From: Shewanella metallivivens
GTDB taxonomy: Bacteria; Pseudomonadota; Gammaproteobacteria; Enterobacterales; Shewanellaceae
Direction of reading: 5' to 3'
DNA length: 64,000 bases
NCBI RefSeq assembly: GCF_028750675.1
Contig: NZ_JAQQPZ010000013.1
Span: 1,145,753 to 1,209,752 of the forward strand
How positions within the stretch are numbered: the stretch's first letter is position 1; every line of letters begins with the position of its first letter. The notes beneath the pieces were generated by a model. It was not told where the DNA came from. It worked only from the letters and a program-made list of their open reading frames with translations, and made no database searches. Position numbers and translations under genes: made by a program. Shown here in pieces: positions 25,806-35,507 of this stretch.

Positions 25806-26885
25806 ATGCTTTCTAAACTTTGGAAGCGGCAAGCACCTCAGATGGTTGGGATTGATATCGGGTCTCATGAAATAAAAGCCATTCTGTTGGGCAAGACTGC
25901 TGATGGATATAAAATTCAAAATCATGCATCGGTTCCTGTTAAGAAGGGAGCTGTGGTCGATCATGATATTCGAGATTCTGAAGCTGTAATGGAATCATTG
26001 CGACAGATTAAACGCATTTTACCTAAATCGGTAAAGTTTGCTGCTGTTGCTGTTTCCGGCTCAGCCGTTATGACCAAAGTCATTTATATGGATACGGCGT
26101 TGAACGAAGAAGAGATGGAGGCTCAGATTGAAATCGAAGCTGACAACCTTATTCCTTATTCGTTAGATGAAGTCAGCATCGATTTTGAGCGACTCAGCCC
26201 CAATATCACCGACCCGACTAAAGTTGATGTATTACTCAGTGCTTGCCGTAGTGAAAACATTGATTCTCGCGTTGATGCGTTAGATGCTATCGAATTAGAT
26301 GTAAAAGTCGTTGATGTCGAAGCTTATGCGTTAGGTCGCTCAGCTGAATTGATTTACGGCCAGTTACCTGAAGGCGCTAAAGATAAATCAATTGCCATGG
26401 TCGATATTGGTGCGAATATGACCACCTTTTCTGTTGTCGAAAAAGGTGAGACCACCTTTATACGCGAGCAAGCCTTTGGGGGTGAATTGTTTACTCAATC
26501 CATTTTGTCATTTTACGGCATGCCGCATGACGAAGCTGAGCGCGCTAAGGTCACCAATCAACTGCCTCGAAATTATATGTTCGAGGTTTTGTCACCGTTT
26601 CAAACTCAATTATTACAACAAATAAAGCGTACTCTCCAAATTTACTGTACTGCAAGTGGTCGTGAAAAAGTTGACTACATCGTTCTTTGCGGCGGGACAG
26701 CTAAGCTAGAGGGAATGGCAGAGTTACTCACCAATGAGTTAGGTGCTCATACCATTGTCGCCGATCCTTTCCAAGGCTGTTTACACGCAGATGACACCAT
26801 GAAAAGCCAACTTCAACCTACTATAAGTAAGTATATGGTGGCATGTGGTCTTGCGTTGAGGAGTTACGCTCAATGGCGAACATAA
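25806..26885 (+). CDS. pilM: Type IV pilus assembly protein PilM
   Basis: 359 aa of the actin-like ATPase family. VGIDIGSHEIKAILLG near residues 14-29 and IAMVDIGANMTTFSV are the phosphate-binding strands. LCGGTAKLEGMAELLTNEL is the adenosine-site motif. PilM binds the N-terminal INLLPW tail of PilN on the cytoplasmic side and anchors the inner-membrane alignment complex of the type IV pilus. It is the first gene of the pilMNOPQ operon and is divergent from mrcA. Confidence 0.95.
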   Translation: MLSKLWKRQAPQMVGIDIGSHEIKAILLGKTADGYKIQNHASVPVKKGAVVDHDIRDSEAVMESLRQIKRILPKSVKFAAVAVSGSAVMTKVIYMDTALNEEEMEAQIEIEADNLIPYSLDEVSIDFERLSPNITDPTKVDVLLSACRSENIDSRVDALDAIELDVKVVDVEAYALGRSAELIYGQLPEGAKDKSIAMVDIGANMTTFSVVEKGETTFIREQAFGGELFTQSILSFYGMPHDEAERAKVTNQLPRNYMFEVLSPFQTQLLQQIKRTLQIYCTASGREKVDYIVLCGGTAKLEGMAELLTNELGAHTIVADPFQGCLHADDTMKSQLQPTISKYMVACGLALRSYAQWRT

Positions 26886-27457
26886 ACCTTTTACCATGGC
26901 GTGAAGAGGCCAGAGAAAAACAAAAACGCGACTATATCGGTATACTTGCGCTTGTTTTTTTAGTGACTTCATTACTGGTTTATCTTTTTCTCAGCTTTTT
27001 AGAATTAGTGACAGATGACCAACGTCAGCGTAATGCCTATCTTCAATCCGAGATAGACTTATTAGACACACAGATAGCAGAAATAAGAAAAATCACTGAG
27101 CGCAAAAAAGACATTGAGCGTCGTACTGAAATTATTCTTAATTTGCAGCAATCACGTAATTTACCTACTCATGTATTAGATGAACTCGTTCGTATCGTGC
27201 CGCCAGGGATCTACCTTTCGAGTATTGAAAAGAAGGGCAGCATCTTATGGATTGAAGGGCGTAGCGAATCGAATAACAACGTCGCCAATATGATGAGAAA
27301 AGTGAAAACATCGTCTTATTTAAATGATCCTAATATGCAGTCGATTGTGACGCAAAATGAAGAGTTAAGACAATTACAAAGCTTCAAACTGCGTGTGACT
27401 ATTCGTGATGACTCACAATCAACCGCTGTCGATACCAGCCAAGGAGCGAGAAAATGA
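26873..27457 (+). CDS. pilN: Type IV pilus assembly protein PilN
   Basis: 194 aa starting at the ATG at 26873, which has AGGAG nine nt upstream; a longer in-frame reading exists but would overlap pilM more deeply. The N-terminus MANINLLPWREEAREKQKR is the conserved PilM-binding motif. One membrane helix (IGILALVFLVTSLLVYLFLSFLEL) follows, then a coiled-coil region (LQSEIDLLDTQIAEIRKITERKKDIERR) and a periplasmic ferredoxin-like domain. It overlaps pilM by 13 nt and pilO by 4 nt. Confidence 0.95.
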   Translation: MANINLLPWREEAREKQKRDYIGILALVFLVTSLLVYLFLSFLELVTDDQRQRNAYLQSEIDLLDTQIAEIRKITERKKDIERRTEIILNLQQSRNLPTHVLDELVRIVPPGIYLSSIEKKGSILWIEGRSESNNNVANMMRKVKTSSYLNDPNMQSIVTQNEELRQLQSFKLRVTIRDDSQSTAVDTSQGARK

Positions 27458-28071
27458 ATCTCGACCTAGACCAATTTAATGATATCGATTTTGAGAACAT
27501 CGGCGGCTGGCCTAAGCTCGTTAAAATTGTGTTTGCCGCGTTTTTATCCATATGTGTTATTGGCGCCAGTTATTATTTGTTTATTTCAGATACCATTGAT
27601 GTAATGGAAGCGGAGCAACGTAAAGAGATACAATTACGTGAAGACTTTGAAAGTAAATATCGCTTAGCTGCAAACTTAAAACTTTACCGCGAACAATTGG
27701 TGGTAATGGAAGCACAGTTTGCTGAATTATTAAAAATGTTACCGTCAGAAAATGAAATGCCAGGCCTGTTAGATGATTTAACATTTGTCGCAACGGATGC
27801 TGGACTTCGAATTAACAGCTTAGATTGGGACGACGAAATTGAACGAGATTTTTATATCGAGTTCCCAATCAAAATGGCTGTTCAAGGCGATTACCATCAA
27901 ATAGGTAATATGGTCAGTGGTGTTGCGAAACTACCGCGAATTGTAAGCTTGCACGATTTTGTTATCAAGCGAAATGATACTGGCGGTTTATCAATGGATA
28001 TTCTTGCGAAAACTTATCGCTTTAAAGAAGGTGCAGAGTTACCACCACAGACAAATAAGGGGCAGAAATAA
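27454..28071 (+). CDS. pilO: Type IV pilus assembly protein PilO
   Basis: 205 aa with a short acidic cytoplasmic tail (MNLDLDQFNDIDFENIGG), one membrane helix near residues 25-47, a coiled coil and a periplasmic domain ending with MDILAKTYRF. It forms a heterodimer with PilN in the inner-membrane alignment complex that connects the pilus motor to the secretin. The start overlaps pilN (ATGA), and its stop shares one base with the start of pilP. Confidence 0.95.
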   Translation: MNLDLDQFNDIDFENIGGWPKLVKIVFAAFLSICVIGASYYLFISDTIDVMEAEQRKEIQLREDFESKYRLAANLKLYREQLVVMEAQFAELLKMLPSENEMPGLLDDLTFVATDAGLRINSLDWDDEIERDFYIEFPIKMAVQGDYHQIGNMVSGVAKLPRIVSLHDFVIKRNDTGGLSMDILAKTYRFKEGAELPPQTNKGQK

Positions 28072-28589
28072 TGAAATTACTTCCTCTTTTTGTGATTATG
28101 TCGTTTTTATTAACTGGTTGTATTGGCGATCGTAGTGATTTAGAGCTATTTGTTACTACTACTAAGGCGCAACATGTTGCACGTATACCGCCTTTAAAAG
28201 AAACACCTAAGTTCGAGCATTTTGCATATCAAGCAGAACTTATGCGTAGCCCTTTTGTTCCGCCTTCAAGGGAGTTAACAGAAGAAGTCATCGATACATC
28301 AAAGGACTGTTTACAACCAGACTTAAAACGTCGTAAGGGACGCTTAGAGACTTATGCACTCGACAATTTAAGGATGCGTGGAACACTAAGTGAAGACGGT
28401 ACTATTTGGGCGTTAGTCGAATCAACTGATGCTAATGTGTATCGTTTAGGTGTGGGTGAATATTTAGGGCTTTATCATGGCCGAATTGCAAAGGTTACTC
28501 CGCAATTTATCGAAATTATTGAATTAATCCCTGATGGTTCAGGTTGCTGGGCAGAAAGATCTAGCAACTTAGAATTATCAGGAAAATAA
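28071..28589 (+). CDS. pilP: Type IV pilus lipoprotein PilP
   Basis: 172 aa. The lipoprotein signal peptide MKLLPLFVIMSFLLTGC ends in the lipobox LTGC with lipidated Cys17. The C-terminal beta domain includes LETYALDNLRMRGTLSEDGTIWALVES and VYRLGVGEYLGLYHGRIAKVTPQFIEIIEL, which is typical of PilP. PilP links the PilN/PilO complex to the secretin PilQ. Confidence 0.95.
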   Translation: MKLLPLFVIMSFLLTGCIGDRSDLELFVTTTKAQHVARIPPLKETPKFEHFAYQAELMRSPFVPPSRELTEEVIDTSKDCLQPDLKRRKGRLETYALDNLRMRGTLSEDGTIWALVESTDANVYRLGVGEYLGLYHGRIAKVTPQFIEIIELIPDGSGCWAERSSNLELSGK

Positions 28590-28610
28590 CGTGCGAAGGA
28601 TGAGGGAATA

Positions 28611-30659
28611 ATGGAATCTTCTGCCGCGATGAAAAAAGCAATAACAAACTCATCATTGTGTAAAGCGCTTATAAGTGCAGTGTTGTTCGTGGCTATTGTG
28701 CCAAGTGCATTCGCAGCTAATCGCCTTATGGATGTAAAATATCATTCTATTGTTGATCACCAACTAGAAGTCGAATTTGTATTCGAGTCAGCAGTGACAT
28801 CACCTACGGTGGATTTGTCAGCTGACCCAGCAGAGATCATGCTTAACTTTGCAGATACAATTTCAAACCTAAATAAAGGTGTGATACCGGTAGACCAGGT
28901 CGGTGTAGAGCAACTAAGTGCTCAACAACAAGGTGGCGATTTGCAAATTGTTGTTGCCTTAAGCCAGGTTAAGCCATACCAAGGAAAAATTGTTGGTAAC
29001 AGTTATCGCTTAACCATTAACGATGATGTAGCAGGCCCAGATCAAGCTAGTAACCCGTTTGTTAATGGTATTAAAAGTATCGACTTTCGCCGAAATAAAA
29101 CCGGTGGTGGTGAGATATTATTTAATTTAAATAACCGCTCTGTTGCTGCAAACGTTGAACAAGTGGGGTCAAAACTAGAAATCAAATTATACAATACTGA
29201 CATTGGTAATGATTTATTGTACGTAATGGACGTGCAAGACTTTGCCACCCCAGTAAATAGTTTTGAAACCTTTAAAGATGACTTAACAGCGCGAATTATG
29301 GTTGATGTAGAAGGCAACTATGATTACAACTACCGTCAAGACGGCGATATATTTAAAGTCAGCGTAGATAAAGTTGAACGAGTGTCTGTGGCTAAAGAAG
29401 CCAAAAAATACAATGGTCGCTCATTGTCATTGAACTTCCAAAATATTTCAGTACGTACCGTTTTACAAATTATTGCGGATTATAATAATTTTAACTTAGT
29501 GACAAGTGACACTGTAGAAGGTGATATTACCTTACGCTTAGACGATGTACCTTGGGACCAAGCGTTAGACTTAATCTTACAAACTAAAGGCCTTGATAAA
29601 CGCATTGAAGGTAATATTTTAATGGTTGCGCCAAGTGAAGAGCTGGCTATCCGTGAAAGTAATGACCTTAAAAATAAACAAGAAGTAAAAGAATTAGCGC
29701 CGCTATATTCTGAGTACTTACAAATTAACTATGCAAAAGCCCTAGATATAGCCGAGTTATTGAAAACACCAGAATCAACCTTATTATCTAACCGTGGTAG
29801 TGTTGCCGTTGATGAACGTACTAACACATTATTAGTTAAAGATACGGCTGACATTTTAGAAAACGTACATCGTTTAATTGAAGTGCTCGATATCCCAATC
29901 AAGCAAGTATTAATCGAAGCTCGTATGGTGACAGTAAAAGATGATGTCAGTGAAGACCTAGGTGTACGCTGGGGTATTACTGACCAACAAGGTTCAGATG
30001 GCACCTCGGGTACGCTTGAAGGCGCAAGTGACATTGCCGGTGGTACGATTCCAAGTCTAGATGACCGCTTAAATGTAAACTTACCGGCATCAGCGACATC
30101 GGCTACCAGCATTGCTTTTCATGTGGCTAAGTTAGCTGATGGTACTGTACTTGATTTTGAATTAAGTGCATTAGAGCAAGAAAACAAAGGTGAGATCATT
30201 GCTAGCCCGCGTATTACTACTTCAAACCAGAAGTCGGCATACATTGAGCAGGGTGTTGAAATTCCTTATGTAGAATCAGCCTCTAGCGGTGCAACAACCG
30301 TAACCTTTAAGAAAGCAGTGTTATCATTACGTGTAACACCACAAATTACCCCTGATGATCGCGTTATCCTTGATCTCGAAATTACTCAAGATTCACAAGG
30401 TACAACCGTTGCAACAGCCACGGGTGAAGCGGTAGCGATTGATACACAGCGAATTGGTACTCAGGTGTTAGTGAATAATGGTGAAACGATTGTGCTGGGT
30501 GGTATTTATCAGCAAAATCTTATCAGTAGTGTGAGTAAAGTGCCGGTTTTGGGTGATATTCCATTAGTTGGCTTCTTATTTAGAAACACATCGGACACCA
30601 ATGAGCGTCAAGAGTTATTGATATTTGTGACACCTAAAATCGTAACTGAAAAACTGTAG
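28611..30659 (+). CDS. pilQ: Type IV pilus secretin PilQ
   Basis: 682 aa with a signal peptide (cleavage near AVPSAFA). AMIN domains that bind peptidoglycan lie in the first 250 residues. The STN/N0 domain follows (VLQIIADYNNFNLVTSDTVEGDITLRLDDVPWDQALDLILQ), then an N1 domain and the secretin core (IEARMVTVKDDVSEDLGVRWGI and the C-terminal VPVLGDIPLVGFLFRNTSDTNERQELLIFVTPKI). It forms the outer-membrane channel for the pilus. It ends with a strong terminator at 30692-30720. Confidence 0.96.
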   Translation: MESSAAMKKAITNSSLCKALISAVLFVAIVPSAFAANRLMDVKYHSIVDHQLEVEFVFESAVTSPTVDLSADPAEIMLNFADTISNLNKGVIPVDQVGVEQLSAQQQGGDLQIVVALSQVKPYQGKIVGNSYRLTINDDVAGPDQASNPFVNGIKSIDFRRNKTGGGEILFNLNNRSVAANVEQVGSKLEIKLYNTDIGNDLLYVMDVQDFATPVNSFETFKDDLTARIMVDVEGNYDYNYRQDGDIFKVSVDKVERVSVAKEAKKYNGRSLSLNFQNISVRTVLQIIADYNNFNLVTSDTVEGDITLRLDDVPWDQALDLILQTKGLDKRIEGNILMVAPSEELAIRESNDLKNKQEVKELAPLYSEYLQINYAKALDIAELLKTPESTLLSNRGSVAVDERTNTLLVKDTADILENVHRLIEVLDIPIKQVLIEARMVTVKDDVSEDLGVRWGITDQQGSDGTSGTLEGASDIAGGTIPSLDDRLNVNLPASATSATSIAFHVAKLADGTVLDFELSALEQENKGEIIASPRITTSNQKSAYIEQGVEIPYVESASSGATTVTFKKAVLSLRVTPQITPDDRVILDLEITQDSQGTTVATATGEAVAIDTQRIGTQVLVNNGETIVLGGIYQQNLISSVSKVPVLGDIPLVGFLFRNTSDTNERQELLIFVTPKIVTEKL

Positions 30660-30691
30660 TATAGACAACTACATCAGTTAACGTTGACCAT

Positions 30692-30720
30692 AAAAAGCCA
30701 GCATTAAAAGCTGGCTTTTT
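30692..30720 (+). terminator. Rho-independent terminator of the pilMNOPQ operon
   Basis: An 11-bp stem (AAAAAGCCAGC at 30692-30702, loop of 7, complement at 30710-30720) ending in a T run. It separates the pilus operon from aroK. Confidence 0.9.
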
Positions 30721-30808
30721 TGTTGCAAGTGTTTCTGTTTGCCAAGGGGTTCACACTTGGCATAATCTGTCGAAAATTAATTAAATCAGTATAAATCGCT
30801 GCGATGAC

Positions 30809-30838
30809 TTGCAAGCGATGGCCCTAAACTGAGATAAT
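30809..30838 (+). promoter_or_regulatory. Candidate sigma-70 promoter for aroK-aroB-damX-dam
   Basis: TTGCAA at 30809-30814, an 18-nt spacer and GATAAT at 30833-30838 lie in the 214-nt gap between the pilQ terminator and aroK. The match is fair but untested. Confidence 0.4.
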
Positions 30839-30935
30839 CCTTCGTCAAGTCTCATTAGAGCAAGGTTAAATTATAGGTCGGCTTGAGTTTAAGTCGATAA
30901 GGCATTCTTCCATATAAGATTCAGACGTATACGAA

Positions 30936-31451
30936 ATGGCTGAAAAACGTAATATTTTTCTGGTAGGCCCTATGGGCGCAGGTAAAAGCACAATTGGTCG
31001 CCATCTGGCACAAATGCTGCATTTAGATTTCCACGATTCAGATCACGAGATTGAACAACGTACCGGTGCAGACATTGCCTGGGTGTTTGATGTTGAAGGT
31101 GAAGAAGGCTTCCGTCGTCGTGAAGCACAAGTCATCGCTGATCTTTCAGAAAGGCAAGGTATCGTTCTCGCAACAGGTGGTGGTTCTGTTCAGAGTAAAG
31201 ATATCCGCAACTATCTTTCTGCTCGAGGTATAGTAGTTTACTTAGAAACAACTATCGACAAACAAGTCGCGCGTACTCAGCGTGATAAACGTCGTCCGTT
31301 GTTACAAGTAGACGATCCACGCGAAGTTCTTGAAAGCTTAGCTGAAATCCGTAATCCTTTATACGAAGAGATTGCTGATGTCATTGTTAAGACAGATGAA
31401 CAAAGCGCGAAGATTGTCGCAAACCAAATTATCGAGCAACTAGGCTTTTAG
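30936..31451 (+). CDS. aroK: Shikimate kinase I
   Basis: 171 aa. The Walker A motif is [15 protein letters not shown] near residues 11-25. Shikimate-binding [11 protein letters not shown] and [14 protein letters not shown] follow, and LATGGGSV is the central binding strand. It phosphorylates shikimate at O3 in the aromatic amino-acid pathway and is paired with aroB 9 nt downstream, as in most gammaproteobacteria. Confidence 0.97.
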   Translation: MAEKRNIFLVGPMGAGKSTIGRHLAQMLHLDFHDSDHEIEQRTGADIAWVFDVEGEEGFRRREAQVIADLSERQGIVLATGGGSVQSKDIRNYLSARGIVVYLETTIDKQVARTQRDKRRPLLQVDDPREVLESLAEIRNPLYEEIADVIVKTDEQSAKIVANQIIEQLGF

Positions 31452-31460
31452 GTAGAATTC

Positions 31461-32537
31461 ATGCAACAGATTCAGGTTCAATTAGGTGATAGAAGTTACC
31501 CCATTTACATTGGCCAGAATTTGATGAGTGACAGCGAGGTTTTTACTCGCTATCTACAGCATAAAAAAGCCTTAATTGTTTCAAATGACACCATTGCTCC
31601 GTTGTACCTTGAACAGGTACAACAGGCGATGAGTGCCTGCACATCTATTGAAACGGTTATTTTGCCTGACGGCGAAAAATACAAAGACTTACAACACCTC
31701 GACAGGATCTTTACCGGTTTACTTGAGCATAATTTTGCTCGAGATTCTGTGTTGGTTGCTCTAGGCGGTGGTGTGGTTGGTGATATGACAGGCTTTGCAG
31801 CTGCATGTTATCAGCGAGGTATTGATTTTATTCAAGTGCCGACAACCTTGCTTTCTCAAGTTGACTCATCTGTAGGTGGTAAAACAGCGGTGAATCATCC
31901 TATGGGCAAGAACATGATAGGTGCATTTTACCAGCCTAAGTCAGTGATTATTGATACCTTGTGTTTACAGACATTACCCGCAAATGAGTTTGCTGCAGGA
32001 ATGGCTGAAGTGATCAAATATGGCATTATTTGGGATGGTGATTTTTTTCAGTGGCTTGAGCAAAATGTGCAAGCATTAAAAGCACTTGATACCGATGCAT
32101 TAACCTATGCCATTGCAAAGTGCTGTCAAATTAAAGCTGATGTCGTTGAGCAAGATGAAACTGAGCAAGGTGTTCGTGCGTTGCTTAATCTTGGTCATAC
32201 TTTTGGTCATGCAATTGAAGCTGAAATGGGCTATGGCGTTTGGTTGCACGGTGAAGCTGTTGCTGCAGGTACCATACTCGCGGCGCAAACAGCATACAAA
32301 ATGAAGCTATTAGATGAAGTGAGTGTTGAGCGTATAACCTTGTTGATGCAAGCGTTTGACTTACCGGTCGCTGCGCCAGATTCTATGGATTTTCAAAGCT
32401 TTATCAAACATATGCGCCGTGATAAAAAAGTACTAGGCGGAAAAATTCGTTTAGTCTTACCAACCCAAATTGGCCAAGCTGATGTATTTAGTGAGGTAAG
32501 TGAAGACTTACTTAATCAGGTTATCAGTCGCGCGTAA
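31461..32537 (+). CDS. aroB: 3-dehydroquinate synthase
   Basis: 358 aa, the expected length. NAD-binding [23 protein letters not shown], the [21 protein letters not shown] signature and the metal-ligand helix [13 protein letters not shown] are intact. It converts DAHP to 3-dehydroquinate. aroK and damX lie 9 nt upstream and 18 nt downstream, which suggests one transcript. Confidence 0.97.
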   Translation: MQQIQVQLGDRSYPIYIGQNLMSDSEVFTRYLQHKKALIVSNDTIAPLYLEQVQQAMSACTSIETVILPDGEKYKDLQHLDRIFTGLLEHNFARDSVLVALGGGVVGDMTGFAAACYQRGIDFIQVPTTLLSQVDSSVGGKTAVNHPMGKNMIGAFYQPKSVIIDTLCLQTLPANEFAAGMAEVIKYGIIWDGDFFQWLEQNVQALKALDTDALTYAIAKCCQIKADVVEQDETEQGVRALLNLGHTFGHAIEAEMGYGVWLHGEAVAAGTILAAQTAYKMKLLDEVSVERITLLMQAFDLPVAAPDSMDFQSFIKHMRRDKKVLGGKIRLVLPTQIGQADVFSEVSEDLLNQVISRA

Positions 32538-32555
32538 ATTAAGTGTGGTGACGTT

Positions 32556-33950
32556 TTGACAACTTCAGGTCTTTTGTTACTTCCCACTCAAGAAGCGCTA
32601 GTACAGCGTTTACAGCATATCACTAGTTATAGTGAGCAACTGCTTGTGTTATGTGGTGAGAAAGGCGCCGGTAAATCAACGCTTACCGCCGCGCTAGCAA
32701 GTGAGCTTGAGGACTATAATTCGGCACTGATTATCTGTCCGCAACACGCCGATAGCGCTGAAATTCGTCGTAAAATTTTAGTGCAATTAATCTCAGCCCC
32801 CATTTTTGATGACGAACGTCCTTTGATGGACACGGTCCTTCGAATTCAATCAAGCCTTAAGAAGCCGCTGCATATTATTATTGATGATGCTGATTATTTG
32901 CCTAAAGATATTTGGGCAGAATGCATTTTATTAAGCCAAATTCAATGCGCGGGCAAGTCTGTGGCGGTAACCATGACAGTTGAGCCGAATTTCTGGCGTA
33001 CGCTTATGGCGGATCTTACTGATGAAACTCGGTCACTGTTATTACAGGTGACTATCGAGCCTTTACCGAGTGCAGAGCGTGATGGCCTTTATCAAAGCTT
33101 GCTATTACGCAGCCAAAAAACGCCTTTTATTCCTCGAGAAATCATTCATAAACAACTCGAAAAACAAAATGGCACTCCTAAAGAGGTTGTCGATTTATTA
33201 ACTTTGGCGTTAGAAGCACCAGCAGTTGATGCGCAAAAACAGTCGTTCAGCGCTAAAGTAGCAACATATTTTGCTGTTATCGCCATTTTGTTAACTGCCA
33301 TGTGGTTTGCTTACCAGTATACCTCGTTGACGGATTCGCCCGTTTCTACACTTGAGCTTACTGTAGAGCAAGCTGCACAACGCCAAAAAGCCAACCAATT
33401 TTTATTCAATTACGGTAAACAGATTTTAGCTGAGTATTTTGAACATCGACAATGGCTTGCAACAAAAAATACTGCTAAACAACAAGCTAATGCGCTTATA
33501 CAGCAACAAGTTGAAGCCGATTTAGTTACCGAGACTGAAGTCGTAGAAACGGATATTGTACCCGCTGATAATCATACCGATGTCGAGGTTAACTCTTCTT
33601 TAGATGGGCTGTCGTTTCAAGGGAAACTGCCTAAAGCGCAGGCACAAGCAATTGCTCAGCCTAGCCAAATTGTTGAAAGAGATAACACGCCAGCCAAAAT
33701 AAAAGGGTTTACCTTACAGCTCGTGAGTGTGAACGATAAATCATCTTTATCGCCAATTTTGACTAAGTTGGCGCAAGAGACGCAAGTGTATGTGATGAGT
33801 CATAAACAACGATATGTGATTTTCCTTGGCGATTTTAATACAGCCGCTGAGGCTGCTATAAAAGCACAACAGATACAGACTGAATATCGGTTAGCTGCGC
33901 CTTGGGTAAGAAAATGGGCTGATTTAACGGATTATAAGCGACTGGAATAA
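32556..33950 (+). CDS. damX: DamX-type cell division protein: AAA ATPase domain plus SPOR domain
   Basis: 464 aa. A cytoplasmic AAA-type domain has Walker A CGEKGAGKSTLTAAL near residues 33-47 and Walker B IIIDDADYLP. One membrane helix is near residues 234-252 (YFAVIAILLTAMWFAYQY). After a Gln/Thr-rich periplasmic linker, the SPOR domain occupies about 385-460 (FTLQLVSVNDKSSLSPILTKLAQE... RYVIFLGDFNTAAEAAIKAQQIQTE). SPOR domains bind denuded septal glycan strands, so the protein localises to the division ring. The start is TTG at 32556; no ATG or GTG upstream is in frame, and the next in-frame ATG would remove the Walker A. Confidence 0.9.
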   Translation: MTTSGLLLLPTQEALVQRLQHITSYSEQLLVLCGEKGAGKSTLTAALASELEDYNSALIICPQHADSAEIRRKILVQLISAPIFDDERPLMDTVLRIQSSLKKPLHIIIDDADYLPKDIWAECILLSQIQCAGKSVAVTMTVEPNFWRTLMADLTDETRSLLLQVTIEPLPSAERDGLYQSLLLRSQKTPFIPREIIHKQLEKQNGTPKEVVDLLTLALEAPAVDAQKQSFSAKVATYFAVIAILLTAMWFAYQYTSLTDSPVSTLELTVEQAAQRQKANQFLFNYGKQILAEYFEHRQWLATKNTAKQQANALIQQQVEADLVTETEVVETDIVPADNHTDVEVNSSLDGLSFQGKLPKAQAQAIAQPSQIVERDNTPAKIKGFTLQLVSVNDKSSLSPILTKLAQETQVYVMSHKQRYVIFLGDFNTAAEAAIKAQQIQTEYRLAAPWVRKWADLTDYKRLE

Positions 33951-34079
33951 CCTGTTAGCGGTGACGCGTCTAGATAAAAAATATCAATATCCAAAACAAT
34001 AAATCTTTTTTAGCCGATGATAAATAGCATTAAACAGAGTACAATCATCAGCTTTAATTTGCTGGCATAGTTCCTATTC

Positions 34080-34916
34080 ATGATAAAAAAGCATAGAGCC
34101 TTTCTAAAGTGGGCAGGCGGAAAATACAAACTCGTAGATGAGCTAGCAAAGCACCTCCCAGATGGAAACCGTCTTATTGAACCTTTTGTCGGTGCCGGTT
34201 CCGTGTTTCTGAATACCAACTACAAGCAATATTTACTGTGTGATATTAATCAAGATTTGATTAATCTTTATCAAATCGTTAAACAACAGCCTGAGGCCTA
34301 TATCAAGGCTGCAAAAGCAATGTTTGTCGATGAGATGAACAATAAAGATGCGTATTATCGTGTGCGTGCCGAATTTAATTTATCACGCGATCCTTTTACT
34401 CGTTCAGTGTATTTTTTATATATGAACCGTCATGGTTTTAATGGCTTGTGTCGTTACAATCGTAAAGGTGGATTTAATGTCCCTTTTGGATCGTATAAAA
34501 AACCGTATTTTCCTGAAGCTGAAATCCGCTATTTTTCACTCAAGGCACAACAGGCCACGTTCAAATGTGTCAGTTACGAGCAAGCGTTCGGTTTTGCTAA
34601 AAGTGGTGATGTGATTTACTGTGATCCGCCTTATGCACCTTTATCAACTACCGCCAGTTTTACCACTTATGCTGGTCCTGGGTTTAGCCTAGACGATCAA
34701 GCGTTACTTGCACGTCATTCAAGACATATTGCCCACGAGCGTGATATTCCGGTATTGATTAGTAACCACGATATCCCTCTTACGCGTGAATTATATCGTG
34801 GCGCCGCTTTTTCAACGATTTCGGTGCAACGTAACATCAGCCAAAAAGGCAGTTCACGTAATAAAGTCGATGAGATTATGGCCCTGTATGATCATCACTA
34901 TCGCCATGATGATTAG
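34080..34916 (+). CDS. dam: DNA adenine methyltransferase (GATC-specific Dam)
   Basis: 278 aa. All signatures of the D12-class adenine methyltransferases are present: FLKWAGGKYKLVDELAKHLP near residue 8, FVGAGSVFLNTNY (SAM binding), the catalytic DPPYAPLS at D182, and HGFNGLCRYNRKGGFNVPFG in the DNA-recognition part. Dam methylates GATC and acts in mismatch repair, replication timing and gene control. It lies 129 nt past damX, and a separate promoter may exist there. Its partner DiaA, which controls DnaA, is encoded at 38927-39520. Confidence 0.97.
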   Translation: MIKKHRAFLKWAGGKYKLVDELAKHLPDGNRLIEPFVGAGSVFLNTNYKQYLLCDINQDLINLYQIVKQQPEAYIKAAKAMFVDEMNNKDAYYRVRAEFNLSRDPFTRSVYFLYMNRHGFNGLCRYNRKGGFNVPFGSYKKPYFPEAEIRYFSLKAQQATFKCVSYEQAFGFAKSGDVIYCDPPYAPLSTTASFTTYAGPGFSLDDQALLARHSRHIAHERDIPVLISNHDIPLTRELYRGAAFSTISVQRNISQKGSSRNKVDEIMALYDHHYRHDD

Positions 34917-34950
34917 GTTTGATGCATAATGACTTAAAGAACAACAGGTC

Positions 34951-35130
34951 TTAGTTAAGAACTTGGTTTACAATCAGTATTAATGAAATCACTAAGCCTA
35001 TGGCTAAAATAATTCCCATGATAATAAAAGGAAGTGGTGATTGAGATTGAAAATCTTTTTGACGATTCTGTTCAGTTTGCACCCCAAAGAACGCTGCAAC
35101 TGTGCTACTGAATACGCGCCAAAATGACAT
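34951..35130 (-). CDS. DUF2970 small membrane protein
   Basis: A 59-codon gene, below many length cut-offs. The translation begins MSFWRVFSSTVAAFFGVQTEQNRQKDF, and PFIIMGIILAIGLVISLIL is the single membrane helix near residues 34-52. The N-terminal FSSTVAAFFGVQTEQNRQKDF pattern is the hallmark of the DUF2970 family, which has a short amphipathic start followed by one transmembrane helix. Its function is unknown. The start lies 5 nt after the stop of the 123-aa gene upstream, so the two are probably co-transcribed on the minus strand, opposite to dam and rpe. Confidence 0.8.
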   Translation of the reverse strand: MSFWRVFSSTVAAFFGVQTEQNRQKDFQSQSPLPFIIMGIILAIGLVISLILIVNQVLN

Positions 35131-35135
35131 GATGG

Positions 35136-35507
35136 CTATATCTTTTCAACGCTACTAGAGGTGGGCATATCTTGCAGGGGCTTGTCTTTGTGGCCGTGGA
35201 GCAATTCGAGTAGGTCGATAAAATGAAATTGACTAGAGCGACTATTACCTGTAACCCAGTTTCCCCAGCTAACATTGTTTGATTGCTCTGCACAGCGGTT
35301 AGATGGGTGACTACTTGGTAGGCTGTTGTTGTAGCTTTTGGTGTTGTCGCAAACACACGCTTTAGTTTCTGCGGTTTCCACCTCATGGGCCATCATGGCT
35401 TGACTCAACAACAACGCGCAGGCAGATGTTGCAAATACAGCATAAATCGGTGCTGGTAATAATTTACCATCACGACCAGAAATCTTGCTCAATAATTGCT
35501 TAACCAT
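35136..35507 (-). CDS. Hypothetical protein with N-terminal membrane/signal segment
   Basis: 123 aa. Residues 18-42 (LPAPIYAVFATSACALLLSQAMMAH) form a hydrophobic helix that could be a signal peptide or an anchor. The remainder is hydrophilic and Asn/Ser-rich with Cys residues (KACVCDNTK, SNRCAEQS). I recognise no family. The arrangement with the DUF2970 gene just downstream supports it as real. It starts 277 nt from the rpe coding strand's beginning on the other strand, so this region contains a divergent promoter pair. Confidence 0.55.
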   Translation of the reverse strand: MVKQLLSKISGRDGKLLPAPIYAVFATSACALLLSQAMMAHEVETAETKACVCDNTKSYNNSLPSSHPSNRCAEQSNNVSWGNWVTGNSRSSQFHFIDLLELLHGHKDKPLQDMPTSSSVEKI

